Both the position numbers and the translations under genes were made by a program. Below are positions 28,528-36,465 of a DNA stretch of 64,000 bases, in pieces (position 1 is the stretch's first letter; each line of letters starts with the position of its first letter). The notes under the pieces were generated by a model. That model was not told the DNA's origin. It was given only the letters and a program-made list of their open reading frames with translations, and searched no databases. This DNA is from Indioceanicola profundi. Lineage in GTDB: Bacteria; Pseudomonadota; Alphaproteobacteria; Azospirillales; Azospirillaceae. The stretch covers positions 1,887,001 through 1,951,000 of the forward strand of contig NZ_CP030126.1 of the NCBI RefSeq assembly GCF_003568845.1, given 5' to 3'.

Positions 28528-28587
28528 TCAGCCGAGGCTAACGACGGCGGAGAGATCCGTGCGGGTCCGCATAGGGGAACGAGACAT
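28528..28587 (-). CDS. Possible 19-residue leader peptide
   Basis: The frame ATG...TGA encodes MSRSPMRTRTDLSAVVSLG. It is preceded, with 7 bases between GGAGG and ATG, by a 14-base sequence fully complementary to the 3' end of 16S rRNA, so it should be translated very efficiently if transcribed. It is followed by the hairpin at 28416-28460 and then the TPR gene. It is too short for a folded domain, and a leader or stalling peptide is the natural hypothesis. I know no named family for it. Confidence 0.42.
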   Translation of the reverse strand: MSRSPMRTRTDLSAVVSLG

Positions 28588-28588
28588 C

Positions 28589-28602
28589 GGATCACCTCCT
28601 TT
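28589..28602 (-). promoter_or_regulatory. Extended perfect Shine-Dalgarno sequence
   Basis: On the minus strand the 14 bases AAAGGAGGTGATCC are an exact complement of the conserved 16S rRNA tail. This is far longer than any other SD in the window. The plus strand of the same bases equals the 16S 3' end, so a plus-strand transcript could also act as an anti-SD RNA. Confidence 0.6.
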
Positions 28603-28715
28603 CAGTTGGTTGCGCCAATGACACCACAGTTGGGCATTCCGAACGCGGGGTCAAGGCTCAATTCATCCGGCCTCGGATTTATTCGTGCTTTTTCTCGGGC
28701 CAGGTGACTGCCGGC

Positions 28716-29243
28716 TCATCCCTCGATGGGAAAGACCAGATCGGCATTCCACCACAGGCTCTCCTGCCCGCGCGCAACCGACCCGTCCTCGTGCACGATG
28801 TGGGTCCGCCGCCCGGCGGGCAGCTTCGCGCCGTCCACGTCCAGATAATAGACGAAGAGGTTCCGGTCTCCGATCTTCCGGTGGCCTTGGGCGAATATCT
28901 CGACATCGTTGAAATAGCGGACACGGATCTCCTTGATCTCGTCCGCCGGGACGTCCGCCTCGAACACATAATGCGTCAGATCGGGAGAGGCGGCGGCCAC
29001 CGTCCCCATCGAGCGGCCATTGACCAGCAGCTCGAACTCCGGCCAGCCCTCGGCGGCTGCCTGCCCGACAGCCCCAACGACGATCCGCGCCCGATTCTCC
29101 AGGTCCAGATGCACATCCTCGTGCGAGAGGGAGGCGACCTGCATCGATGTCGGCGGCCTGGCTACCGCCACTTCGTCCGGCATCGGAACCTGGCAGCCAG
29201 CCAAGCCGAGAAGAATGAAGGGAAGGATGATTGTCCGTCGCAT
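28716..29243 (-). CDS. Lipoprotein with CBM60-like (xylan-binding type) domain
   Basis: The 175-residue protein has a lipoprotein signal (MRRTIILPFILLGLAGC, lipobox LAGC). The mature part contains FELLVNGRSMGTV, IKEIRVRYFNDVE and DRNLFVYYLDVDG, a pattern I associate with calcium-dependent carbohydrate-binding modules of the CBM36/CBM60 kind. Those usually ride on xylanases; here the module is alone on a lipid anchor. The ATG at 29243 is the only good start. The CBM assignment is from memory of the motif pattern and should be taken as likely, not certain. Confidence 0.7.
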   Translation of the reverse strand: MRRTIILPFILLGLAGCQVPMPDEVAVARPPTSMQVASLSHEDVHLDLENRARIVVGAVGQAAAEGWPEFELLVNGRSMGTVAAASPDLTHYVFEADVPADEIKEIRVRYFNDVEIFAQGHRKIGDRNLFVYYLDVDGAKLPAGRRTHIVHEDGSVARGQESLWWNADLVFPIEG

Positions 29244-29379
29244 GATCGACCATCTCCGGGAGGAAACCTTCCGCTATTTCACAGCGGAGCTCAGCCCGAA
29301 GAAAGTGCGCACACCTCCAATGCGCATGGAATTCCGCGGTAACGGTCTGGGACGGCGGCGGCGCGGCCTCGCGGCTGGA

Positions 29380-30684
29380 TTAGCCCCTTTCGATAGCCCG
29401 CCATCCGATATCGCGGCGACAGAAGCCTTCCGGCCAGTCGATCAGATCCACGGCCGTGTAGGCTTGGCGCTGGGCGTCGATGATCGTGCGGGCGTGGGCG
29501 GTCACGCCCAGCACCCGGCCGCCGGTGGCCAGAATCCGGCCGTCTTCCGCCCGGGCGGTTCCGGCGTGGAAGACCGTGACCTCTTCCACCTGCGCGGCAG
29601 CCTCCAGCCCGCGGATTTCCGTTCCCTTCCGGTAGCTGCCGGGATAGCCATCCGCCGCCATGACCACGCACAGGGCGGCATCCTCATGCCATTCCAGCTC
29701 GACCTCATCGAGCCGGCCTTCCGATGCTGCCAGAAGGGCGGCCAGCAGGTCGGATTTCAGCCGCTTCATCAGCACTTGGCATTCCGGATCGCCGAAGCGG
29801 GCATTGAATTCCAGCACCTTCGGAACCGGCCGCCCTTCCGGGCCGGGCAGGATCATCAGGCCGGCGAACAGAACGCCTGTGAAGGGCCGCCCCTCCGCGG
29901 CCATGCCGCGAACCACCGGGTCGATGCAGGTGCGCATCACCTCCGCTTCCAGCTCCGGCGTCAGGACCGGAGCCGGGCTGTAGGTGCCCATGCCGCCGGT
30001 GTTCGGCCCCTGGTCCCCGTCGAAGGCGCGCTTGTGGTCCTGGGCGCCGACCAGCGCCACGGCGCGGGTTCCGTCGGAGATGGCGAAGAAGCTCGCCTCC
30101 TCCCCGTCCAGGAACTCCTCCACCACCACTTCGGTCCCGGCGTCGCCGAAGGCCTTCTCCACCATCACCTGATTGATGGCGATCTCCGCTTCCTCGACGC
30201 TCATGCAGATCAGGACGCCCTTGCCGGCGGCGAGGCCATCGGCCTTCACCACGATGGGAGCGCCCATCTTCCGGATGAAGGCCTTGGCGGCTTCGGGGTC
30301 GGTGAATCGGCCATAGGCGGCGGTGGGCACCCCGCATTTGTCCAGGACGTCCTTCATGAAGCCCTTGGAGCCCTCGAGCTCCGCCGCCTTCGCGGTAGGG
30401 CCGAAGGCTCTGATCCCGGCGGCCTGCAGGCGGTCCACGAGGCCGAGCACCAGCGGCTGCTCCGGCCCGACGACCACGAAGTCCACCCCCTGCTCTCCGC
30501 AGAAGCGGACCAGCCCGTCCACATCGTCGGCGGCGATGGGTGCGCAGTCGGCGACCTCGGCGATCCCGGCATTGCCCGGCGCGCACCAGAGCCGCCCCAG
30601 CAGGGGTGAGCGGGATATCGCCCAGCACAGGGCATGCTCGCGCCCGCCGCCGCCCACCACCAGAACCTTCAATCCGCCCGCCAT
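29380..30684 (-). CDS. purD: Phosphoribosylamine-glycine ligase PurD
   Basis: The 434-residue ATP-grasp enzyme makes glycinamide ribonucleotide, the second step of purine synthesis. It starts [16 protein letters not shown], has the ATP-grasp lysine segment [16 protein letters not shown], the [14 protein letters not shown] loop and the metal-site [11 protein letters not shown]. The ATG at 30684 follows GGGAGGA at 8 bases; the frame upstream to 30750 has no SD. Downstream on the same strand, after about 135 bases, is the CBM-like lipoprotein gene. Confidence 0.96.
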   Translation of the reverse strand: MAGGLKVLVVGGGGREHALCWAISRSPLLGRLWCAPGNAGIAEVADCAPIAADDVDGLVRFCGEQGVDFVVVGPEQPLVLGLVDRLQAAGIRAFGPTAKAAELEGSKGFMKDVLDKCGVPTAAYGRFTDPEAAKAFIRKMGAPIVVKADGLAAGKGVLICMSVEEAEIAINQVMVEKAFGDAGTEVVVEEFLDGEEASFFAISDGTRAVALVGAQDHKRAFDGDQGPNTGGMGTYSPAPVLTPELEAEVMRTCIDPVVRGMAAEGRPFTGVLFAGLMILPGPEGRPVPKVLEFNARFGDPECQVLMKRLKSDLLAALLAASEGRLDEVELEWHEDAALCVVMAADGYPGSYRKGTEIRGLEAAAQVEEVTVFHAGTARAEDGRILATGGRVLGVTAHARTIIDAQRQAYTAVDLIDWPEGFCRRDIGWRAIERG

Positions 30685-30770
30685 GCCGCGTCCTCCCGCA
30701 GGTCTGAACCGTCCGGCCGGCCTTCTAGCACGGGCTGCCCGGTCCTTCATCCCTCAACAGAAGCCCGGCC

Positions 30771-31880
30771 TCACCGGGGATTGGCGGGCATGTTGCGGGC
30801 GCGGGCCAGCAGATCGGCCGTCGCCTCTCTTACCTCCGCCGCGGTCCAGCCCGTGGTGGCGTCGCCCACGACCAGTTCGACCATGGAGGTTCCAGGCACG
30901 GCGGTGGCCACCGCGCGCCCATACAGCCACTCCCCCGTCTCTCCGGCCCGCTCGTTGCCCGCGGCGATCATCTGGTCCGGCTGCACCGGCAGATGTATCT
31001 GGAAGCTGTTGCAGTGGGGGATGGATGGATGGACCCGCACGCCCGGCACCTCCGCCAGCGCCGCGGCGATCCGCAGAGCGTGCTCATGATACTCGCCCAT
31101 GCGGGGCAGATGCCGATCCAACCCATCCAGCGCCGTCAGGACGAACGGGAAGAGCGTATAGAAATTTCCACCATAACGGGAGCGCCAGACCTTCGCGGCC
31201 TCGATCACCTCCCGCTCCCCGGCCAGCACGGCTCCTCCCATACCGCCCAATCCTTTGTAGAAGCTGACATAGATCGTATCAGCCAACCCGGCGATGTCCG
31301 CCAGTCCGCGGCCGAGCCAGGGCTGGACCTCCCACAGGCGGGCGCCATCCAGATGGAAAGGCACGCCGTGCCTGCGGCACCAATCCGATACGGCCTGCAA
31401 ATCCTTCCAAGGCGTTCCAATGAATCCGGCCCGGCGGAGCGGAAGCTCGACGGTCACCGCAGCCAGCGGCTCATGAACTCCTTCAAGTTCCGCCATGCCG
31501 AAGGGCGCATGGTCCGAGCCGATCCGGCGGGACAACAGCCCGGCCAGCCGGTCCATCGTGTCCTCCTCGTCCAGCGCGATGTGCGACTTCGGGTGCAGCG
31601 CCACGATGCGGCGTCCGGTGCGTTCCGCGTGCACCAGAAGTGCCGCCTGCTGCGCCATCACGCCCTTGGGAAAGAACAACGCTGCCGGCTTGCCGAGGAG
31701 TGTCGCCAACCGATCCTCCAGCAACGTGATCGCCGGACCTGCATTGTACTCGTCGGTTGCGAGGGCAAGATGCGGGCTGGCTGCAACCGTTTCCAGCCAT
31801 TGCTTCGTCGATCGACGCCCATGGCCTGAGAGGAAACGGCGGCAGCGGTCGCGCAGGGCGGGATCAGGCTTCACAGACAT
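30771..31880 (-). CDS. Threonine aldolase / beta-eliminating lyase family PLP enzyme
   Basis: The 369-residue protein has the fold type I PLP architecture of low-specificity threonine aldolases, which split threonine into glycine and acetaldehyde. The PLP lysine is in VSFYKGLGGMGGAVLAG; GVPFHLDGARLWE holds the cofactor-binding Asp. The ATG at 31880 (MSVKPDPALRD) follows GAAGGTGA; an in-frame start at 31922 would add 14 residues. It lies 86 bases upstream of purD on the same strand. The exact substrate is not settled by sequence. Confidence 0.85.
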   Translation of the reverse strand: MSVKPDPALRDRCRRFLSGHGRRSTKQWLETVAASPHLALATDEYNAGPAITLLEDRLATLLGKPAALFFPKGVMAQQAALLVHAERTGRRIVALHPKSHIALDEEDTMDRLAGLLSRRIGSDHAPFGMAELEGVHEPLAAVTVELPLRRAGFIGTPWKDLQAVSDWCRRHGVPFHLDGARLWEVQPWLGRGLADIAGLADTIYVSFYKGLGGMGGAVLAGEREVIEAAKVWRSRYGGNFYTLFPFVLTALDGLDRHLPRMGEYHEHALRIAAALAEVPGVRVHPSIPHCNSFQIHLPVQPDQMIAAGNERAGETGEWLYGRAVATAVPGTSMVELVVGDATTGWTAAEVREATADLLARARNMPANPR

Positions 31881-31970
31881 GGAGCGGTCACCTTCGTAAA
31901 TCCTCAACAAGGGCATCTGCATACCGGGCGATGCGAATATTGTCTAGACCAACTGCATACCATCTAATTC

Positions 31971-32024
31971 ACTCGTTCGGTCTTAGAAATAATTCAGAAC
32001 CTTCTCTTGCGTTCTCGAACGAGT
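31971..32024. repeat. Spaced 9-bp inverted repeat in a divergent promoter region
   Basis: The arms ACTCGTTCG (31971-31979) and CGAACGAGT (32016-32024) are perfect and 36 bases apart, in an AT-richer stretch than the surroundings. They lie between the divergent aldolase and methyltransferase genes and could be operator half-sites. One such repeat could also arise by chance. Confidence 0.35.
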
Positions 32025-32078
32025 TGTACAAACCATAGGGCCGTATCGGTTTTAAAAATCGTTGGGCGGGGGCTGAGG

Positions 32079-32984
32079 ATGGATACGGGACTGATGCAGC
32101 GCAGCAGCGCTGCAACGTTCTTTGAGCGTATGATGGCTGACCGTGAGCGGATGCATGGATTCCGCGAGGCGATCAGGGCTCAGATCCGTCCGGGGCACAT
32201 CGTCGTGGATCTGGGCTGCGGGGCGGGTCTCCTCTCCATGTTCGCCGCCGAAGCCGGCGCCGCCCACGTCATCGCCGTGGAGCCATGCGCCGAGGCTGCG
32301 GCCCTGGCACGCGAGATCATTGCCGACAACGATTACGACGGCATCATCGAGGTGGTGGAAGGCGATCCGTCGGCATTCGATCCGGGAATGAAGGTCGATG
32401 CCGTCATCTGCGGCCTGATCGGCAATTTCGGAACCGATGCCGGAATCGAGCGCATCCTGGGCGGCTTCTGCTCCCGTCACCTGAAGCCTGACGGCGTCGC
32501 CATTCCGCGTCGGATTTCAACCTATCTCGCTCCCGTCTGCTTCGAGGATGAGGCGACGGGGCTATGGTGGGAGGACTCCTACGGGTTCAATCTCACGGCC
32601 GGCAACCGCTATATCGGCTGGCCGGACGCCCGCTTCATCAATCCGGTCCGGCCTTGGGTCACCCTGGCGCCGCCGACCCGCGTGGAGCATCTGCAGTTCA
32701 ACGCCTACGGGCTGGACCGTGCAGCCGCCCGGCCTGCTCGGTTCGAATTGCCGGACCCTGCCCGCCTGGAAGGTTTCCTCGGCTGGTTCGAGGCCGATCT
32801 TTCGCGTGGCAACCGCCTTTCCAACCGCCTGCACCGCCCCGACAACAGCTGGCCCCTGTGGTTCTGGCCGGTAGCGCCGGGAATAGCACTGGAAGCCGGG
32901 GACCGCCTGACGGCGCGGATTCTGGACATGGATCAGCCCGAGAATGCGGCGATCTGGCAGCTCGACTGGCGAATGGACGCATGA
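32079..32984 (+). CDS. SAM-dependent methyltransferase, PRMT-like fold
   Basis: The 301-residue protein has motif I VVDLGCGAGLLSMFAAEAGA followed by VIAVEP and a C-terminal beta-rich half, the layout of protein-arginine methyltransferases and relatives. The double-Glu loop expected in true PRMTs is not clear; the corresponding region reads ICGLIGNFGTDAGIE. I therefore call it PRMT-like only. The ATG at 32079 is preceded by GAGG very close by; the frame upstream to 32007 is possible but unsupported. It diverges from the aldolase gene. Confidence 0.8.
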   Translation: MDTGLMQRSSAATFFERMMADRERMHGFREAIRAQIRPGHIVVDLGCGAGLLSMFAAEAGAAHVIAVEPCAEAAALAREIIADNDYDGIIEVVEGDPSAFDPGMKVDAVICGLIGNFGTDAGIERILGGFCSRHLKPDGVAIPRRISTYLAPVCFEDEATGLWWEDSYGFNLTAGNRYIGWPDARFINPVRPWVTLAPPTRVEHLQFNAYGLDRAAARPARFELPDPARLEGFLGWFEADLSRGNRLSNRLHRPDNSWPLWFWPVAPGIALEAGDRLTARILDMDQPENAAIWQLDWRMDA

Positions 32985-33063
32985 TGGCCTGCCCGTGACC
33001 GATTGTGCCGCCCTTCACGCCGGGGTTTCGCTGGAGCCCTGGCGACCTGTATGATCCGCGGCC

Positions 33064-34809
33064 ATGAACGACCAGGCCGATCTTGCCGCCGCCCGCACGG
33101 GCAGCAACCTCCCGGAACTCAGCGTCTCCGAACTGGCCCGCGACCTGAAGCGGACGGTGGAGGAGCGGTTCGCCTATGTGCGCGTGCGCGGCGAGATCAG
33201 CCAGCCCAAGCGCCATAGCTCCGGTCATCTCTATATGCGCCTCAAGGATGAGAGCGCGGTGCTGGAGGCCGTCTGCTGGAAGATGACTGCCGGCCGCCTC
33301 GCCATCCGCCCTGAGGAGGGGATGGAGGTGGTGTGCACCGGCCGGCTGACCACATATCCCGGACGCAGCCAGTACCAGCTCGTCATCGAGACCATGGAGC
33401 TGGCCGGCGAAGGCGCGCTGCTGAAGCTGCTTGAGGAACGCAAGCGGCGGCTGGCGGCGGAGGGGCTGTTCGCCACCGAACGCAAGCGCCCCCTGCCCTT
33501 CCTGCCGCAGGTGATCGGCGTCGTGACCTCTCCCACCGGAGCGGTGATCCGCGATATCCTGCACCGGCTGGCCGACCGCTTTCCCCGCCATGTCCTGCTC
33601 TGGCCCGTGGCGGTGCAGGGGGAGGCGGCGGCGGGACAGGTCGCTGCCGCCATCCGCGGCTTCAACGCCATCGCGCCCGGCGGCCCAGTTCCGCGGCCCG
33701 ACGTGCTGATCGTGGCGCGCGGCGGCGGCAGCCTGGAGGACCTGATGGCCTTCAATGAGGAGGTCGTGGTCCGCGCCGCGGCGGAGAGCGCCATCCCGCT
33801 GATCTCCGCCGTGGGACATGAGACCGACACCACCCTGATCGACTTCGCCAGCGACCGCCGCGCCCCCACCCCTACCGCCGCCGCCGAGATGGCGGTGCCG
33901 GTGCGGGCGGAGCTGCTGGCCCAGGTGATGGATGACGGCCGCCGCCTCTATGCCAGCGCCAGCCGCGCGCTGGAGGATCGGCGGACACGGGTCGAGGGGC
34001 TTGGCCGCGGGCTGGGCGATCCGCATGCGCTGATGGAAGGCTGCGTGCAGCGGCTGGACGACCGCGCGGAACGGCTGACCCTGTCCATGTCCGCCCTGCT
34101 GGAAAGGCGGCGCACCGCGGTGCGGGAGGCGACAGGCCGGCTGCGCCACCCGCGCGAAGTGATCGGTCTGGCCGCGACCCGGCTGGAGGGGGCTGGCCGC
34201 TCGCTCCGCTCCGGGTACGACAAGGCGGTGACGCTGGAGCAGGGCCGCTACAACCGGGTCGGCGACCGGCTGACCCTGCTGCCGGTCCGTCGGCAGCTCA
34301 CCGACGGCATGACCAAGCTGGCCGACCTGCCGCCGCGCCTCGCCGGCGCCTATGGCCGGGCGGTCACCAGCGGTGCCGACCGGCTGTCCAGCCTGTCCAA
34401 GCTGCTGGAGAGCTACAGCTACAAGGGTGTCCTGGAGCGCGGCTTCGCCCTGGTGACGGATGAACTCGGCCAGCCTGTCACCCGTGCCGCCCAGACGGCG
34501 CAAGGACAGGCGGTGAAGCTGGAATTCGCGGATGGTGATGCCGGCGCCGTGATTGGCGCCCGCACCCTGGACGGCATCGAGGACGGGACCACCCATCGGT
34601 CCGGCGTCCCGCGCCGAGGACGGGCAGTGGAAGCGGAGACGCCGCCCCACCCACCGGGCGCTCTGCCGGGAGACCAGCCGCTGCCGCTTGACGGCCCCGC
34701 CCCTGCCGCCCAGGCATCGGAGCCGGAACCAGTGCCGGCGCCCGCGGCGAAACCAGCGAAGACTGCCCGCCGAACCCCCGCAAAGCAGGAGCAAGGTAGC
34801 CTGTTCTAG
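33064..34809 (+). CDS. xseA: Exodeoxyribonuclease VII large subunit XseA
   Basis: The 581-residue protein has an N-terminal OB-fold (FAYVRVRGEISQPKRHSSGH), the nuclease core with PTGAVIRD, VARGGGSLEDLMAFNEE and AVGHETDTTLIDFASDRRAPTPTAAAE (in parts), and a long coiled region. It is longer than the usual ~450 residues because of a helical part and a low-complexity Pro/Ala-rich tail (~500-581), common in alphaproteobacterial XseA. The small subunit gene xseB is not in the window. Confidence 0.95.
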   Translation: MNDQADLAAARTGSNLPELSVSELARDLKRTVEERFAYVRVRGEISQPKRHSSGHLYMRLKDESAVLEAVCWKMTAGRLAIRPEEGMEVVCTGRLTTYPGRSQYQLVIETMELAGEGALLKLLEERKRRLAAEGLFATERKRPLPFLPQVIGVVTSPTGAVIRDILHRLADRFPRHVLLWPVAVQGEAAAGQVAAAIRGFNAIAPGGPVPRPDVLIVARGGGSLEDLMAFNEEVVVRAAAESAIPLISAVGHETDTTLIDFASDRRAPTPTAAAEMAVPVRAELLAQVMDDGRRLYASASRALEDRRTRVEGLGRGLGDPHALMEGCVQRLDDRAERLTLSMSALLERRRTAVREATGRLRHPREVIGLAATRLEGAGRSLRSGYDKAVTLEQGRYNRVGDRLTLLPVRRQLTDGMTKLADLPPRLAGAYGRAVTSGADRLSSLSKLLESYSYKGVLERGFALVTDELGQPVTRAAQTAQGQAVKLEFADGDAGAVIGARTLDGIEDGTTHRSGVPRRGRAVEAETPPHPPGALPGDQPLPLDGPAPAAQASEPEPVPAPAAKPAKTARRTPAKQEQGSLF

Positions 34810-34828
34810 AGGCTGCCCCGCCCTTCCA

Positions 34829-35842
34829 TCACAAGGTGCCGGTCTGGGCCGTTCCGGGATGCGGCCGCAGGCAATTGTGGATGTGGGTCGCGGCCTTGGT
34901 GGCATCGGACATGGCGCAGGCAATCTGGTTCAGACCGGGCGTGATGTCGCCGATAGCGTAAAGACCGGGAATGCTGGTCCGGCAATGATCCCGCGTCAGC
35001 ACCCGTCCATCCTCCTCCAGCTCCGCCCCCAGCGATTTGGCGAGACCGGTGCGCGGTTCGGAGCCCAGGGCGGAGTAGAGCGTGTCGAAGCTGACATGCT
35101 CCGGTTCACCGCCTGGTTCCCGGCATAGGGCGAAGGCGGCGATGCGGTCGCCCTCCACCTTCACGGTGCCGATCGGCCGTTCCTCCACCATGATGCCGGA
35201 CTCGGCGACGGCCTGCGCCAGCTCCCCATCCAGCCCGGCGGGATGGCCCATGGTCAGGATGGTCACGCTGTCCGTGTAGTCGCGCAGGAACAGCGCCTCC
35301 AGCGCGGCATGCCGTCCACGGCCCAGCACTGCGATCCGGCTGCCTCTGGCCTCCCAGGCATCGCAGATCGGGCAGTGGCGGACCAGCCCGCGCCGGATGG
35401 CGTCGAACAGGTCCGGCAGCTCCGGTTCCCGGTCGCGCACGCCGGTCGCCAGGATCACCATCCGCGCCCGCCAGCTACCGCCGCGTGCATCGGTGGCGGT
35501 GAAGAGGGCGCCATCCGGCCCGTCCTCCCGTATCAGCTTGTCCACCATGCCGTGGGCAAAGCCGGCACCGTAGATTTCCGCCTGCGTGCGCATGCGCAGC
35601 AGCAGCTCCGGTCCCGGAATTCCGTCCGGATATCCTGGCATGTTGTGGGATCGGGGAATCCAGCCGCAGCGGCCGCTGCCGGCGTCCAGCACCTGGACGC
35701 GGCGGCGGAAGCGGGCAAGATAGATGGCAGCGGTCAGTCCGCCGGGTCCGCCGCCGATGATCAGGGCATCCAATGCGCCCAGATGCGGCGCCGCGCCCGC
35801 ACCGCCGGACGATGCGGGCACGACCGGGTTTTCAGACGTCAT
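34829..35842 (-). CDS. Thioredoxin-reductase-like NAD(P)/FAD oxidoreductase
   Basis: The 337-residue flavoprotein has an N-terminal FAD site ([19 protein letters not shown]), a redox-like CPIC motif ([10 protein letters not shown]), an NAD(P)-binding [13 protein letters not shown] segment and the C-terminal [15 protein letters not shown] replaces the CATC of classical TrxB, so the electron acceptor may not be thioredoxin. The start overlaps the end of the upstream 57-residue gene by 11 bases, implying coupled translation. Confidence 0.85.
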   Translation of the reverse strand: MTSENPVVPASSGGAGAAPHLGALDALIIGGGPGGLTAAIYLARFRRRVQVLDAGSGRCGWIPRSHNMPGYPDGIPGPELLLRMRTQAEIYGAGFAHGMVDKLIREDGPDGALFTATDARGGSWRARMVILATGVRDREPELPDLFDAIRRGLVRHCPICDAWEARGSRIAVLGRGRHAALEALFLRDYTDSVTILTMGHPAGLDGELAQAVAESGIMVEERPIGTVKVEGDRIAAFALCREPGGEPEHVSFDTLYSALGSEPRTGLAKSLGAELEEDGRVLTRDHCRTSIPGLYAIGDITPGLNQIACAMSDATKAATHIHNCLRPHPGTAQTGTL

Positions 35843-36005
35843 AGTCGCGACCGGGGGTCTTGCTCCGGTCGATGTCGGGGTCCTTGGCCGATTCCTCGGT
35901 CAGTGCGGCATCGCCCATCACCTCGTCCTGGCCTTTGGGCTTTTCCTGACCGCCCTGACCGGGCTGGTCCTTGCGCTTCTGATCATCCTGCTGGCGTTCG
36001 GCCAT
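35832..36005 (-). CDS. Small hydrophilic protein, 57 residues
   Basis: The protein [20 protein letters not shown]... is highly charged, rich in Gln, Lys, Asp and Gly, and probably disordered. GAGGAG lies upstream of the ATG at 36005. Its last 11 bases overlap the start of the thioredoxin-reductase-like gene. It has no recognised family. Confidence 0.6.
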   Translation of the reverse strand: MAERQQDDQKRKDQPGQGGQEKPKGQDEVMGDAALTEESAKDPDIDRSKTPGRDYDV

Positions 36006-36144
36006 GTCGGCTCGCTCCTCTGCTTGGGTCCGTCGCCATAACAGCGGCCCGGCCCGGTCGTTTCCCACCCTGTTGCTTCGCGGAGGAACCCGTTCGCCCC
36101 CCATCGGTTTCCACCGGACCCGAAGGAAGAGGAGAGCCGACGCC

Positions 36145-36306
36145 ATGTCCAAGAAGGACCACAATGTGAAGAACCAGCTCAAAGGCGAGGCGCACAACAA
36201 GCCCTCCACCGGCGGCGCGCACCCGACCGACCAGAACGACCTGGCGCAGACGCCGGTCGATCCGAGCAAGGCCGGCCAGGGTCACCAGCGTCAGCCGCGT
36301 CCGTAA
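36145..36306 (+). CDS. Small hydrophilic protein, 53 residues
   Basis: The protein MSKKDHNVKNQLKGEAHNKP... is charged and low in hydrophobic residues, like the 57-residue protein that diverges from it. GAGGAG lies 11 bases before the ATG. It is followed by a long hairpin. No family is recognised; a stress-related disordered protein is one possibility. Confidence 0.6.
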   Translation: MSKKDHNVKNQLKGEAHNKPSTGGAHPTDQNDLAQTPVDPSKAGQGHQRQPRP

Positions 36307-36310
36307 TGGC

Positions 36311-36370
36311 AGGGCGCGGGTGAGAATCCCGGCAGTCGCGCCGATTTCCGGCTTGCCTCACCCGCGCCCT
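36311..36370 (+). terminator. Long inverted repeat after the 53-residue gene
   Basis: A perfect 14-bp repeat (AGGGCGCGGGTGAG / CTCACCCGCGCCCT) with a 32-base loop begins 4 bases after the stop codon and is followed by ATTTCC. It probably ends the small gene's transcript. Confidence 0.6.
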
Positions 36371-36465
36371 ATTTCCGAATAATAAAAAGTGACTGCACCG
36401 CCAATGTGTTAAGCACACACGCGGTGAGCGCGGCGAACCCACGCCGCGAAGCAGGGAGGAATGTT

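Noticed and set aside
28589-28602. Fragment of a 16S rRNA gene on the plus strand
   Set aside because: Only the last 14 bases match the 16S tail; the flanks do not. The minus-strand reading as a Shine-Dalgarno before an ATG explains it better.
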